Notes under the pieces: generated by a model | Told to the model about the DNA's origin: nothing | The model's input: only the letters and a program-made list of their open reading frames with translations | Database searches by the model: none | Shown here: positions 37,001 to 45,510 of the stretch, in pieces | How positions within the stretch are numbered: the first letter of the stretch is position 1 | Layout of the letters: each line of letters opens with the position of its first letter | DNA from: Paracoccaceae bacterium | GTDB taxonomy: Bacteria; Pseudomonadota; Alphaproteobacteria; Rhodobacterales; Rhodobacteraceae | NCBI GenBank assembly: GCA_027489375.1 | Contig: JAIXZW010000003.1 | Span: 310,001 to 374,000 of the forward strand | Length of the DNA stretch: 64,000 bases | Direction: 5' to 3' | Made by a program: the position numbers and the translations under genes

Positions 37001-37434
37001 CGCGGACGCATTCTGTCGCGGAGGGTGGTGAGGTCATCGCGCAGGGTCGCGGCTTCGTCGCGGTCCAGACCTGTGCGGTCGAGGAAGCAAGTCGGCACCG
37101 TTGCAGCGCTTTCTTGCAGCGCCTGTCCCTGTGCCGTCAGGTGCAGGCGGACCTGCCGTTCGTCGGTGGCATCGCGTGTGCGGATGAGCCAACCGGCCTG
37201 TTCCAGGCGCTTGAGAAGCGGTGTGAGCGTGTTGCTGTCCAGATGCAGCGACGCGCCGAGTTGGCCGACGGTTTGCCCGTCTTCGGCCCAGAGAGCGGCG
37301 AGAGCGAGGTATTGCGGATAGGTGATCCCCAGCGGCTCGAGCAGGGGTTTGTAGGCCGCCTGCATGGCATGGGCCGCAGAGTAAAGAGCGAAACACAGCA
37401 TCTGTGGCGGGTGAAGGGGCGCTTTGTCGGTCAT
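36997..37434 (-). CDS. ohrR: Organic hydroperoxide-sensing repressor OhrR (MarR family)
   Basis: A 145-residue MarR-family repressor. The peroxide-sensing Cys14 (QMLCFALYSA) and a second Cys116 (VPTCFLD) make it a 2-Cys OhrR, in which oxidation gives an intersubunit disulfide and release of DNA. The winged helix covers GQTVGQLGASLHLDSNTLTP and the wing RTRDATDERQV. It is divergent from its target ohr. No ribosome binding site precedes the ATG and the predicted transcription start is at or next to it, so the mRNA may be leaderless. Confidence 0.93.
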   Translation of the reverse strand: MTDKAPLHPPQMLCFALYSAAHAMQAAYKPLLEPLGITYPQYLALAALWAEDGQTVGQLGASLHLDSNTLTPLLKRLEQAGWLIRTRDATDERQVRLHLTAQGQALQESAATVPTCFLDRTGLDRDEAATLRDDLTTLRDRMRPR

Positions 37435-37440
37435 TCGGAA

Positions 37441-37469
37441 ATGTTAGATCGTGCGCGATTGAGGCGCAA
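37441..37469 (-). promoter_or_regulatory. ohrR promoter with OhrR operator O1 in the spacer
   Basis: On the minus strand TTGCGC (37469-37464), 17 bp, TAACAT (37446-37441). The palindrome ATCGTGCGCGAT (37448-37459) sits between the two boxes, so OhrR binding would block its own transcription. Confidence 0.65.
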
Positions 37470-37473
37470 GCGA

Positions 37474-37515
37474 TTGACAGGGCGCGCCTTGCCTCGTATT
37501 TATATCGCACACGAT
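37474..37515 (+). promoter_or_regulatory. ohr promoter with OhrR operator O2 at the start site
   Basis: TTGACA (37474-37479), 17 bp, TATTTA (37497-37502). The palindrome ATCGCACACGAT (37504-37515) covers the expected transcription start. It matches O1 in ATCG-N4-CGAT form, which supports a single repressor for both genes. Confidence 0.75.
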
Positions 37516-37545
37516 TTAATCTTACGCGATGTAGTGGAGTTACGC

Positions 37546-37974
37546 ATGTCGATTGAAGCGAAATACACGGCCGAGGCGCAGGCGACGGGTGGTGGCCGCA
37601 ACGGGTTGGCCAAGCTGGCCGATGGTAAGCTGACCGTGACGATGACCAGCCCCAAGGAACTGGGCGGGTCGGGCGCGGGGCATAACCCGGAAGAGCTGTT
37701 CGCGCTGGGCTACGCCGCCTGCTATCTGGGCGCGATGCGCTATGTGGCGGGGCTGGAAAAGCTGGGGACCGTGCCGGACGCTGCCACAGTGGACGCCCAT
37801 GTGGGCATCGGCGGGCGAGCGGAGGGCGGCTTCGGTCTGACCGTCAAACTGGTCGTGACCATGCCCGGCGTCGAGCGGGCGGTGGCAGAAAAGATCGCCG
37901 AGCGCGGGCATTTCATTTGTCCCTATTCGCACGCGACGAAGGGCAACATTGCGGTCGAGACGATCGTCGCCTGA
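37546..37974 (+). CDS. ohr: Organic hydroperoxide reductase Ohr
   Basis: A 142-residue OsmC/Ohr-family thiol peroxidase that reduces lipid and other organic hydroperoxides, using lipoylated proteins as reductant in known cases. The catalytic Cys59 (GYAACYLGAM) and Cys125 (HFICPYSHATKGN) are present, with Arg18 and Glu50 in the expected places. GGAG lies 6 bp before the ATG. Repression by OhrR through the palindrome at the promoter is strongly suggested. Confidence 0.96.
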   Translation: MSIEAKYTAEAQATGGGRNGLAKLADGKLTVTMTSPKELGGSGAGHNPEELFALGYAACYLGAMRYVAGLEKLGTVPDAATVDAHVGIGGRAEGGFGLTVKLVVTMPGVERAVAEKIAERGHFICPYSHATKGNIAVETIVA

Positions 37975-37994
37975 AACTGTCCGGCGGAATGGAC

Positions 37995-38030
37995 GACGCC
38001 CGCACCGATGGTGCGGGCGTCTTGCGTTTC
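37995..38030 (+). terminator. Terminator of ohr
   Basis: Perfect 12 bp stem GACGCCCGCACC (37995-38006) with its complement (38010-38021), 3 nt loop, then TTGCGTTT. The tail is weak, but position between convergent ohr and ilvE supports it. Confidence 0.7.
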
Positions 38031-38042
38031 AGGTCGAAGCGA

Positions 38043-38909
38043 TCAGGCGCGCACCAGCGCCTCATACTCGGTCGCCACGCGCCGGGTGAGTTCGCCGACT
38101 TCGAAGGTGTAGTCGCCGATCTGGCCGACCGGCGTGACCTCGGCTGCGGTGCCGGTGAGCCAGCATTGCTCGAACGTAGCGAGTTCCTCGGGCAGGATGT
38201 GGCGTTCATGCACCTTGATCTGCATGTCGCGCAGCATGCCGATGACGGTCTGGCGCGTGATGCCGTTGAGGATGCAGTCGGGGGCGGGGGTGTGGACCTC
38301 TCCGTCCTTGACGAAGAAGATGTTGGCACCCGTCGCTTCGGCCACGTAGCCGCGGTAGTCGAACATCATCGCGTCCGAGCAGCCCTTGGCCTGTGCGGCG
38401 TGCTTCGACATGGTGCAGATCATGTAAAGGCCCGAAGCCTTTGCCTCGCACGGGATGGTTTCGGGCGAGGGGCGCTTCCATTTGGAGATGTCGAGCTTGG
38501 CGCCCTTCATCTTGGCGTCGCCGTAATAGGCGCCCCACGACCAGCAGGCGATGGCAAGGCGGACGGGGTTGCCGAGCGAGGCTACGCCCATTTCGTTCCC
38601 GGCGCCACGGAAGGCGAGGGCGCGGATATAGGCATCGGTCAGGCCGTTCGCCTTGAGCACCTCTTCCTTGGCCGCGTTGATCTGTTCGACGGTGTAGGGG
38701 ATCGGCATGTCGAGCATCTCGCCCGATTTCAGCAGGCGCTGGCTGTGTTCGGTGGATTTGAAGATCTTGCCGTTGTAGCAGCGCTCGCCCTCGAACACCG
38801 CCGAAGCGTAGTGCAGCGCATGGGTGAGGATGTGGACGTTCGCCTGACGCCACTCCACCAGCTTGCCGTCCATCCAGATGAAACCGTCGCGATCGTCGTA
38901 GCCTGACAT
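38043..38909 (-). CDS. ilvE: Branched-chain amino acid aminotransferase
   Basis: A 288-residue fold-type IV PLP enzyme interconverting Leu, Ile and Val with their 2-oxo acids. The PLP lysine is most likely Lys157 in EAKASGLY; phosphate and substrate loops include FEGERCYNG near the N-terminus and EATGANIFFVKDGEVHTP. The ATG at 38909 (MSGYDDRDGF) has a GGGAGACGGGA ribosome binding site; the longer open frame continues through the divergent promoter region and is not credible. It is divergent from the MarR/response-regulator pair. Confidence 0.95.
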   Translation of the reverse strand: MSGYDDRDGFIWMDGKLVEWRQANVHILTHALHYASAVFEGERCYNGKIFKSTEHSQRLLKSGEMLDMPIPYTVEQINAAKEEVLKANGLTDAYIRALAFRGAGNEMGVASLGNPVRLAIACWSWGAYYGDAKMKGAKLDISKWKRPSPETIPCEAKASGLYMICTMSKHAAQAKGCSDAMMFDYRGYVAEATGANIFFVKDGEVHTPAPDCILNGITRQTVIGMLRDMQIKVHERHILPEELATFEQCWLTGTAAEVTPVGQIGDYTFEVGELTRRVATEYEALVRA

Positions 38910-38949
38910 TCCCGTCTCCCGAGCCGAAAATTTGCGAATGTTGCGCGTG

Positions 38950-38970
38950 TTAGGTCCGCTTCGGACATAA
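38950..38970. promoter_or_regulatory. Palindrome between ilvE and petP-like gene, candidate MarR operator
   Basis: TTAGGTCCG (38950-38958), loop CTT, CGGACATAA (38962-38970): a 9 bp inverted repeat with one mismatch. It lies 90 bp before the MarR-family ATG and 40 bp before ilvE. Confidence 0.5.
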
Positions 38971-39008
38971 AGTTGCGCAAAACCGGAAAACTGGCTAACA
39001 GTCTGTGC

Positions 39009-39037
39009 TTGGAAAGTCAACAAGGCTGACGTAAATT
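39009..39037 (+). promoter_or_regulatory. Predicted promoter of the petP-petR-like genes
   Basis: TTGGAA (39009-39014), 17 bp, TAAATT (39032-39037), giving a leader of about 16 nt that still contains AGGGAGG. A weaker alternative, TTGCGC-N17-TAACAG, lies at 38973-39001. Confidence 0.5.
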
Positions 39038-39059
39038 CGGAGCGAGCAGGGAGGGTGTT

Positions 39060-39560
39060 ATGGTTGACGGCACCACGGGCGGCGAAGGGCTGCTGTTTCT
39101 GACCGACGAGCAGTTGCGCAAGGGCATCGAGGCGATGTTCTTCGCCTATCGCGGCTTCACGGCGGACCCTGACCGGATTCTGGAAGGCATGGATTACGGG
39201 CGGGCGCATCACCGCGCCATCCATTTCATCCACCGCTCGCCGGGGACGACGGTGTCGAACCTTTTGGCGATTCTGGGGGTGACGAAGCAAAGCCTGAACC
39301 GCGTGCTGCGGTCGCTGATCGAGGACGGGCTGGTGGAAAGCCGCGTGGGCAAGGCGGACAAGCGCGAGCGGCATCTTTACCTGACGCCCAAGGGGGCGGA
39401 ACTGGAGCGGCAGCTTTCGGATGCGCAGCGGGCGCGGATGCGGGCGGCCTATCGTGCGGCGGGGCCTGCGGCGGTGCAGGGCTTCCGCACGGTGCTGGAA
39501 GCGATGATGGACCCCGAGTTGCGGCGGCAGTATCAAGGCTTGAGGGACGGGAACGCATGA
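39060..39560 (+). CDS. petP: MarR-family regulator, PetP-like
   Basis: A 166-residue MarR-family regulator. The winged helix is TTVSNLLAILGVTKQSLNRVLRSL with wing VGKADKRERHLYLTP. There is no cysteine sensor. In Rhodobacter capsulatus a MarR-family gene, petP, precedes the response-regulator gene petR, which is needed for photosynthetic and respiratory growth; the same order and 4 bp overlap occur here. AGGGAGG precedes the ATG. The symbol rests on arrangement and family, not on a search. Confidence 0.7.
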   Translation: MVDGTTGGEGLLFLTDEQLRKGIEAMFFAYRGFTADPDRILEGMDYGRAHHRAIHFIHRSPGTTVSNLLAILGVTKQSLNRVLRSLIEDGLVESRVGKADKRERHLYLTPKGAELERQLSDAQRARMRAAYRAAGPAAVQGFRTVLEAMMDPELRRQYQGLRDGNA

Positions 39561-40261
39561 GCGAGTTGCAGGCACATCTGCTGGTCGTCGACGATGACGA
39601 ACGCATCCGGGGGCTTTTGCAAAAGTTCCTGATGCGGAACGGCTATCTTGTGACCGTGGCCCGCGATGCCGCGCAGGCGCGACGGCTGCTGGCGGGGCTG
39701 GACTTCGACATGATCGTGCTCGACGTGATGATGCCGGGCGAGGACGGGATCAGCCTGACCCGCGATCTGCGCGGGCGGCTGGCGATGCCGATCCTGCTTT
39801 TGACCGCAAAGGGCGAGGCGTCGAACCGGATCGAGGGGTTCGAGGCGGGGGCGGACGATTACCTAGTGAAGCCCTTCGAGCCGAAGGAGTTGCTTCTGCG
39901 GATCAATGCGATCCTGCGGCGGGTGCCGCAGGTGAAGCCCGCCGAGCCTGCGCCCAAGGTGCTGCACATGGGCGCGGTGCGCTACGATATGGACCGTGGC
40001 GAGTTGTGGCGCGGGGCAGAACTGGTGCGGCTGACGGCGACGGAAGCGGCCCTGATGCGGATTTTCGCGGCGCAGCCGGGTGCTGCGGTGGCGCGGGAAA
40101 AGCTGGTCGGCAACCTTGGCCACGGGACCGAGGAAGGGGCGCAGGAGCGGGCGGTGGACGTGCAGATCACCCGCCTTCGCCGCAAGATCGAGGAAGACCC
40201 GCGACAGCCGCGCTATTTGCAGACCGTGCGGGGCGAGGGGTATATGCTGCAACCCGATTGA
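39557..40261 (+). CDS. petR: OmpR-family response regulator, PetR-like
   Basis: A 234-residue two-component regulator. The receiver domain has the acidic pocket VDDDE (12-15), phosphoacceptor Asp56 (VLDVMMPGEDG), Thr83 and Lys105 (DDYLVKPF). The C-terminal winged helix ends ITRLRRKIEEDP and TVRGEGYML. No sensor kinase gene is next to it. It overlaps petP by 4 bp. By analogy with R. capsulatus PetR it may control respiratory or electron-transport genes, but the cytochrome bc1 genes are not in this window. Confidence 0.78.
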   Translation: MSELQAHLLVVDDDERIRGLLQKFLMRNGYLVTVARDAAQARRLLAGLDFDMIVLDVMMPGEDGISLTRDLRGRLAMPILLLTAKGEASNRIEGFEAGADDYLVKPFEPKELLLRINAILRRVPQVKPAEPAPKVLHMGAVRYDMDRGELWRGAELVRLTATEAALMRIFAAQPGAAVAREKLVGNLGHGTEEGAQERAVDVQITRLRRKIEEDPRQPRYLQTVRGEGYMLQPD

Positions 40262-40274
40262 GGGGCGGCACACC

Positions 40275-40320
40275 CCGGGGCTTTGCCCCGGACCCCAGAG
40301 TATTTATCGCCAAGATGAAC
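40275..40320 (+). repeat. Intergenic repeat before the deacetylase-family gene
   Basis: CCGGGGC/GCCCCGG hairpin (40275-40281, 40285-40291) then a core with GAGTATTTATCGCCAAGATG (40299-40318). Same composition as the repeats at 24215, 34829 and 45511. The hairpin could also end petR transcription. Confidence 0.65.
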
Positions 40321-40336
40321 AAGGGAGCGGCCTTTG

Positions 40337-41260
40337 GTGACGCTGGTTTACACGCATTCCGACTTTTTCGGCCACGTCACGCCGCCCGGCCACCCCGAGC
40401 AGGTGGCGCGTCTTGGCGCGGTGGAGCGGGGGCTGGCGGGTCTGGCGGTGGAGCGGCGCGATGCCCCGCTGGCCGAGGAGGCCGAGGTTCTGCGCTGCCA
40501 TCCTGCCGCCTATCTGGAACGGGTGAAGGCCGCCGTGCCGGGCGAGGGTTGGGCCGAACTTGACGGGGACACCTATCTTGCGCCGCGGTCGCTGACTGCC
40601 GCCTTGCGGGCCGTGGGCGGGGTGACGGCGGCGGTCGATGCCGTGCTGCGGGGCGAGGCGCGGAATGCCTTTGTCGCGGGGCGGCCACCGGGGCATCATG
40701 CGGAAACCGCGCGGGCGATGGGGTTTTGCCTGTTCGGCACCGTGGCGATTGCGGCGAAGCGGGCGTTGGACCGGCACGGGTTGAAGCGGGTGGCCATCGT
40801 CGATTTCGACGTTCACCACGGCAATGGCACGCAGGATTTGCTGTGGGACGAGGGGCGGTGTCTTTTCGCCTCAAGCCACCAGATGCCGCTTTATCCCGGA
40901 TCGGGCGCGGAAGCCGAGCGCGGGGCGCATGGGCAGATCGTCAACGTGCCGCTGCGGGCGGGGTCGGGTGGGGCCGTGATGCGGGCGGCCTATGAGGCGC
41001 GGGTGTTTCCGGCGCTGGAGGCCTTCGGGCCGGAGCTGCTTCTGGTCTCGGCAGGGTTCGATGCCCATGCCGACGATCCTTTGGCGGGGCTGGAGTGGCA
41101 GGCGGAGGATTACGCTTGGCTTACGGCGCGGCTTTGCGACATTGCCGAGGCGCATGCGGGCGGGCGGATCGTCTCGACACTCGAAGGGGGATATGATTTG
41201 CAGGCGTTGGAGGCCTGCGTGGCGGCGCATGTGGGCGTGCTTGAGGAGCGTGGAAGATGA
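40337..41260 (+). CDS. Histone deacetylase / AcuC / acetylpolyamine amidohydrolase family
   Basis: A 307-residue zinc deacetylase-fold enzyme. The catalytic histidine pair is in RPPGHHAE; zinc ligands are in IVDFDVHHGNG and SAGFDAHADDP; the active-site Tyr region is LEGGYDL. All catalytic residues are present. GTG at 40337 is 9 bp after GGGAG; a TTG at 40334 is the alternative. Substrates in this family include acetyl-lysine and acetylpolyamines. Overlap of 4 bp with xseB places it in the xseB-ispA-dxs transcript, although no functional link to isoprenoids is known to me. Confidence 0.9.
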   Translation: MTLVYTHSDFFGHVTPPGHPEQVARLGAVERGLAGLAVERRDAPLAEEAEVLRCHPAAYLERVKAAVPGEGWAELDGDTYLAPRSLTAALRAVGGVTAAVDAVLRGEARNAFVAGRPPGHHAETARAMGFCLFGTVAIAAKRALDRHGLKRVAIVDFDVHHGNGTQDLLWDEGRCLFASSHQMPLYPGSGAEAERGAHGQIVNVPLRAGSGGAVMRAAYEARVFPALEAFGPELLLVSAGFDAHADDPLAGLEWQAEDYAWLTARLCDIAEAHAGGRIVSTLEGGYDLQALEACVAAHVGVLEERGR

Positions 41261-41496
41261 GCGACAAACCCGTGGCCGAGATGACCTTCGAGGAAGCGAT
41301 GGCCGCTTTGGAGCAGGTGGTGAACCAGCTTGAGCGGGGCGAGGTGGCGTTGGAGCAGTCGATCGCGCTTTACGAGAAGGGCGCGGCGCTGAAGGCGCAT
41401 TGCGCGGCGAAGCTGGCAGCAGCCGAGGCGAAGGTGGAGATGATCCGCGCCCAAGAGGGCCGCGCGGTCGGGACCTCTCCGGCGGAGGGGCTGTGA
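41257..41496 (+). CDS. xseB: Exodeoxyribonuclease VII small subunit
   Basis: A 79-residue protein with the helical XseB core MTFEEAMAALEQVVNQLERG and LEQSIALYEKG. It pairs with XseA to degrade single-stranded DNA. It overlaps the deacetylase-family gene by 4 bp and ispA by 4 bp. The xseB-ispA-dxs order is common in proteobacteria. Confidence 0.95.
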   Translation: MSDKPVAEMTFEEAMAALEQVVNQLERGEVALEQSIALYEKGAALKAHCAAKLAAAEAKVEMIRAQEGRAVGTSPAEGL

Positions 41497-42356
41497 GCTT
41501 TTCGTCGGTTCTGGCAAGCGACGCCGCACGGATCGAGGCGCGGTTGATGGCGGCGCTTGACGGGCGCCGCGATGTGCCCGTGGTGCAGGCGATGCGCTAT
41601 GCGCTGCGGGGCGGCAAGCGGCTGCGCGGCTTCATGGTGCTGGAATCGGCGCGGATGCTGGGCGGGGTGGATGCCATTTCGGCTGCGGCGGCGGTCGAGG
41701 CGTTGCACGCCTATTCCCTCGTGCATGACGACCTTCCCTGCATGGACGACGACGATCTGCGGCGCGGGCAGCCGACCCTGCATGTGAAATGGGACGAGGC
41801 GACCGCCGTTCTGGCAGGCGATGCCTTGCAGACGCTGGCCTTTGAATTGCTGGCCGATCCGGCGCTCGGGTCGGGCGATGTGCGCATCGCGCTGGTGGCG
41901 GGTCTGGCGCGGGCGAGCGGGGCCGAGGGGATGGTTCTGGGCCAAGCGCTTGACATCGCCGCCGAGACTGCGGCGCGGCCGCTGACGCTGGACGAGATCA
42001 CCGATTTGCAGGCGGGCAAGACGGGCGCGCTGATCCGCTGGTCGGCCGAGGCTGGCGCGGTGATCGCGGGGGCGGACCCTGCGCCGCTGCGGGCCTATGC
42101 CACGGCGGTGGGGTTGGCCTTTCAAATCTGGGACGATGTGCTGGATGTGGAGGGCGATGCCGCCAAGGCGGGCAAGCGCCTGCAAAAGGATGCCGAGGCG
42201 GGGAAGGCAACCTTTGTCTCGCTTCTGGGGTTGGAGGCGGCGAAGGCGCGGGCCAAGGCGCTGGTGGCCGAGGCCGAGGCCCATCTGGCACACTATGGGG
42301 CGCGGGCCGGAAACCTTATCGAAATGGCGCGGTTCGTGGTGGCGCGGGAAAGCTGA
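41493..42356 (+). CDS. ispA: Farnesyl diphosphate synthase (polyprenyl synthetase)
   Basis: A 287-residue trans-prenyltransferase that condenses IPP with DMAPP and GPP. The first aspartate-rich motif is [15 protein letters not shown], the second is [21 protein letters not shown] lies between. GTG start at 41493 overlaps the xseB stop. In this family the product feeds carotenoids, ubiquinone and undecaprenyl carriers. It lies next to dxs, the entry to the same pathway. Confidence 0.95.
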   Translation: MSFSSVLASDAARIEARLMAALDGRRDVPVVQAMRYALRGGKRLRGFMVLESARMLGGVDAISAAAAVEALHAYSLVHDDLPCMDDDDLRRGQPTLHVKWDEATAVLAGDALQTLAFELLADPALGSGDVRIALVAGLARASGAEGMVLGQALDIAAETAARPLTLDEITDLQAGKTGALIRWSAEAGAVIAGADPAPLRAYATAVGLAFQIWDDVLDVEGDAAKAGKRLQKDAEAGKATFVSLLGLEAAKARAKALVAEAEAHLAHYGARAGNLIEMARFVVARES

Positions 42357-42357
42357 G

Positions 42358-44271
42358 ATGACGGATAGACCTGTGACCCCCCTGCTGGACCGCGTGCGCT
42401 TCCCTTCGGACATGAAGGGGCTGTCCGACCGCGAGTTGCGGCAGTTGGCCGACGAGTTGCGGGCCGAGACGATTTCCGCCGTGTCCGTGACGGGCGGGCA
42501 TCTGGGCGCGGGGCTTGGCGTGGTGGAACTGACCGTGGCGCTGCACGCCGTGTTCGACACGCCGCGCGACAAGCTGATCTGGGATGTGGGCCACCAGTGC
42601 TATCCGCACAAGATCCTGACGGGGCGGCGCGACCGCATCCGCACGCTGCGCACCGAAGGCGGCCTGTCGGGGTTCACCAAGCGGTCGGAAAGCCCCTATG
42701 ACCCGTTCGGGGCGGCGCATAGCTCCACCTCGATTTCCGCCGCGCTGGGCTTTGCGGCGGCGCGGGACTTGGGCGGCGATGCGGGCGATGCGATTGCCGT
42801 GATCGGTGACGGCAGCATGAGCGCGGGCATGGCCTTCGAGGCGATGAACAACGCGGGCCATCTGAAGAAGCGGCTGTTCGTCATCCTGAACGATAACGAG
42901 ATGAGCATTGCCCCGCCCGTCGGGGCGCTGTCCTCCTACCTCAGCCGCCTTTATGCAGGCGCGCCGTTCCAGGACCTCAAGGCGGCGGCGAAGGGGGCGG
43001 TCAGCCTTTTGCCCGAACCGTTCCAAGAGGGGGCGCGGCGGGCGAAGGAAATGCTCAAGGGCATGGCCGTGGGCGGGACGCTGTTCGAGGAGTTGGGGTT
43101 CTCTTATGTCGGGCCGATCGACGGGCATGATCTGGACCAGCTTCTTCCTGTCCTGCGGACGGCAAAAGCGCGGGCGACGGGGCCGATGCTGATCCATGTG
43201 CTGACGAAGAAGGGCAAGGGCTATGCCCCCGCCGAGGCAGCGCGGGACAAGGGCCATGCCACGGCCAAGTTCGACGTGCTGACGGGGGTGCAGGCCAAGG
43301 CGGCCTCCAACGCGCCGAGCTATACCAAGGTCTTCGCCCAAGGGCTGATCGCCGAGGCCGAGCGGGACGAAAAGATCGTCGCCGTGACGGCGGCGATGCC
43401 GGACGGGACGGGGCTGAACCTGTTCGCCGACCGCTTCCCGAAGCGCATCTTCGATGTGGGCATTGCCGAGCAGCACGCGGTCACGTTCAGCGCGGGATTG
43501 GCGGCGGGCGGGATGAAACCTTTCTGCGCGATCTATTCGACCTTCCTGCAACGCGGGTATGATCAGGTCGTGCATGACGTCTGCATCCAGCGCCTGCCCG
43601 TGCGCTTTGCCATCGACCGTGCCGGTCTGGTGGGGGCGGACGGGGCGACGCATGCGGGATCGTTCGATGTGGCCTTCCTTGCCAACCTGCCCGGCATCGT
43701 TGTGATGGCGGCGGCGGACGAGGCGGAGTTGATGCATATGGTGGCCACCGCTGCCGCCTATGACGAGGGGCCGAGTGCATTCCGCTACCCGCGCGGCGAT
43801 GGCGTTGGCGTGGACCTTCCCGCCCGTGGCGTGCCGCTCGAGATCGGCAAGGGGCGGGTGATTGCCGAAGGCGGGCGCGTGGCGATCCTGTCATTCGGCA
43901 CGCGGCTGTCCGAGGTGATGAAGGCGGCAGAGGCATTGGCGGCCAAGGGGATCAAGCCCACGGTGATCGATGCACGCTTCGCCAAACCGCTCGACCGCGA
44001 CCTGATCCTGAACGCGGCGCGGCATCACGAGGCGATGGTGACGGTGGAAGAGGGCGCGGTGGGCGGCTTTGGCAGCCATGTCGCGCAGCTTCTGTCGGAT
44101 GAAGGGGTCTTCGATCGCGGGCTGAAGTTCCGCTCGATGGTGCTGCCCGACAGTTTCATTGATCAGGCCAGCCCCGAGCGGATGTATGAAATCGCGGGCA
44201 TGGATGCGGCGCAGATCGAGGCCAAGGTGCTGTCGGCGCTGGGCGTCGCGGTGGTCGGCAAGCGGGCCTGA
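42358..44271 (+). CDS. dxs: 1-deoxy-D-xylulose-5-phosphate synthase
   Basis: A 637-residue thiamine-diphosphate enzyme joining pyruvate and glyceraldehyde 3-phosphate, first step of the MEP pathway. Landmarks are the N-terminal [16 protein letters not shown] and [15 protein letters not shown], the ThDP-binding [16 protein letters not shown], the catalytic-domain [15 protein letters not shown], and the transketolase C-terminal domain. The ATG starts 1 bp after ispA. Length is normal. Confidence 0.98.
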   Translation: MTDRPVTPLLDRVRFPSDMKGLSDRELRQLADELRAETISAVSVTGGHLGAGLGVVELTVALHAVFDTPRDKLIWDVGHQCYPHKILTGRRDRIRTLRTEGGLSGFTKRSESPYDPFGAAHSSTSISAALGFAAARDLGGDAGDAIAVIGDGSMSAGMAFEAMNNAGHLKKRLFVILNDNEMSIAPPVGALSSYLSRLYAGAPFQDLKAAAKGAVSLLPEPFQEGARRAKEMLKGMAVGGTLFEELGFSYVGPIDGHDLDQLLPVLRTAKARATGPMLIHVLTKKGKGYAPAEAARDKGHATAKFDVLTGVQAKAASNAPSYTKVFAQGLIAEAERDEKIVAVTAAMPDGTGLNLFADRFPKRIFDVGIAEQHAVTFSAGLAAGGMKPFCAIYSTFLQRGYDQVVHDVCIQRLPVRFAIDRAGLVGADGATHAGSFDVAFLANLPGIVVMAAADEAELMHMVATAAAYDEGPSAFRYPRGDGVGVDLPARGVPLEIGKGRVIAEGGRVAILSFGTRLSEVMKAAEALAAKGIKPTVIDARFAKPLDRDLILNAARHHEAMVTVEEGAVGGFGSHVAQLLSDEGVFDRGLKFRSMVLPDSFIDQASPERMYEIAGMDAAQIEAKVLSALGVAVVGKRA

Positions 44272-44277
44272 AACGGA

Positions 44278-44305
44278 AAGCGCCCGACCTTTCGGCCGGG
44301 CGCTT
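44278..44305. terminator. Terminator shared by convergent dxs and terC
   Basis: A 9 bp stem AAGCGCCCG (44278-44286) with CGGGCGCTT (44297-44305) around a 10 nt loop. On the minus strand a TTTCCGTTT tail follows, on the plus strand TCGGGAT. It is placed between both stops and may serve both directions. Confidence 0.75.
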
Positions 44306-44310
44306 CGGGA

Positions 44311-45315
44311 TCATTCGGCGGGTTTCGCCAGCGGTTCCGGCGTGGCGCTCCGCGTCTTCCAGATCGACACGGCAACGCCGGCGCCAAGGATGGCGAAGGT
44401 GATGCCCAGCGACCATGCCGGCGGGAACTTGGCCCAGCCCATCAGGTCGGCGATGAAGATCTTGGACCCGATGAAGACGAGCAGGATCGACAGCGCATAT
44501 TTCAGATAGGCGAAGCGGTGCAGGATCGCCGCCAGCGCGAAGTAGAGCGCGCGCAGGCCAAGGATGGCGAAGATGTTCGAGGTGTAGACGATGAACGGGT
44601 CGGTCGTGATCGTGAACACGGCAGGCACCGAGTCCACGGCGAAGACCAGATCCGCCACCTCGATCAGCACGAGGGCAAGGAAGAGCGGCGTGGCATAGCG
44701 CGTCAGCTTGCCGGTTTCGGGGTGCGGCTTCTTCACGAAGAAGTCGTGGCCGTGCAGGTCGTCGGTCACATGCATCCGCTTTTTCAGGAACTTCAGAAGC
44801 GGGTTGCCGGCAAGGTCATGGCTCTTTTCCGACACGAACAGCATCTTGATCCCGGTGAAGATCAGGAAGACGGCAAAGACGTAAAGCACCCAGCCGTAGT
44901 TGGCGACGATGGTCGCCCCCAGACCGATCATGATGCCGCGCAGCACGATCACGCCGAGGATGCCCCAGAACAGCACGCGGTGCTGATACTGGCGCGGGAT
45001 CGAGAAGAAGGTGAAGATCAGCGCTATGACGAAGATGTTGTCGAGCGCCAGCGTCTTTTCGACGACGAAGGCGGTCAGATACTGCGCCGTGGCGGCAGGC
45101 GTCATCTGCCACCAGACAAAGCCCGCGAAGCCAAGGCCTAGGGCAATATACATGGCCGAAAGCTTCAGGCTTTCGGCAACGCCGATCTCGTGGTCGTCCT
45201 TGTGCAGCACGCCGAGGTCGAGGACCAGCAGGCCGATCACAAGGCTGATGAAGACAAGCCACATCCACACGGGAGTCGCGAGGAAGGGTAAAAATAGGAA
45301 TTCCATGACAGGCAT
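44311..45315 (-). CDS. TerC-family integral membrane protein (Alx-like)
   Basis: A 334-residue membrane protein with about nine hydrophobic segments. The family signature runs through the acidic positions in LDLGVLHKDDHEIG, EKTLALDNIFVIALIF and IEVADLVFAVDSVPAV, thought to bind metal. TerC/Alx proteins export manganese or load it into secreted enzymes. The ATG at 45315 lies only 2-3 bp after AGAGAGG; an internal ATG at 45306 is possible. The leader folds so that this ribosome binding site is paired. Confidence 0.93.
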   Translation of the reverse strand: MPVMEFLFLPFLATPVWMWLVFISLVIGLLVLDLGVLHKDDHEIGVAESLKLSAMYIALGLGFAGFVWWQMTPAATAQYLTAFVVEKTLALDNIFVIALIFTFFSIPRQYQHRVLFWGILGVIVLRGIMIGLGATIVANYGWVLYVFAVFLIFTGIKMLFVSEKSHDLAGNPLLKFLKKRMHVTDDLHGHDFFVKKPHPETGKLTRYATPLFLALVLIEVADLVFAVDSVPAVFTITTDPFIVYTSNIFAILGLRALYFALAAILHRFAYLKYALSILLVFIGSKIFIADLMGWAKFPPAWSLGITFAILGAGVAVSIWKTRSATPEPLAKPAE

Positions 45316-45316
45316 C

Positions 45317-45387
45317 GACCTCTCTGTTGTGCCACACGCGCCGAGAGGTCAGCCAAAAACCGGGCATGACATCGAGCGCACTCGATG
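45317..45387 (-). promoter_or_regulatory. Structured terC leader with sequestered ribosome binding site
   Basis: On the minus strand GACCTCTC (45350-45343) pairs perfectly with GAGAGGTC (45324-45317), and the second arm is the terC ribosome binding site. A second hairpin, CATCGAG/CTCGATG with a 4 nt loop, lies upstream (45387-45381, 45376-45370). I do not see the conserved core of the yybP-ykoY manganese riboswitch. Metal, pH or temperature control of translation is a reasonable guess. Confidence 0.55.
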
Positions 45388-45510
45388 CGGTCCGACATCA
45401 CGACATGGTATATGCCGTCAGAGGGGCCCGGTCCCGCACGGGTCTATTTGGGCGCTTTCAAGTGGGTTTCAAGGGAACGTGAGCGGATTTTTCGCCCCTT
45501 CCGTCGCAGC

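Noticed and set aside
45316..45480. yybP-ykoY manganese riboswitch before terC
   Set aside because: The leader is structured, but I could not find the conserved riboswitch core, so I report only the hairpins.
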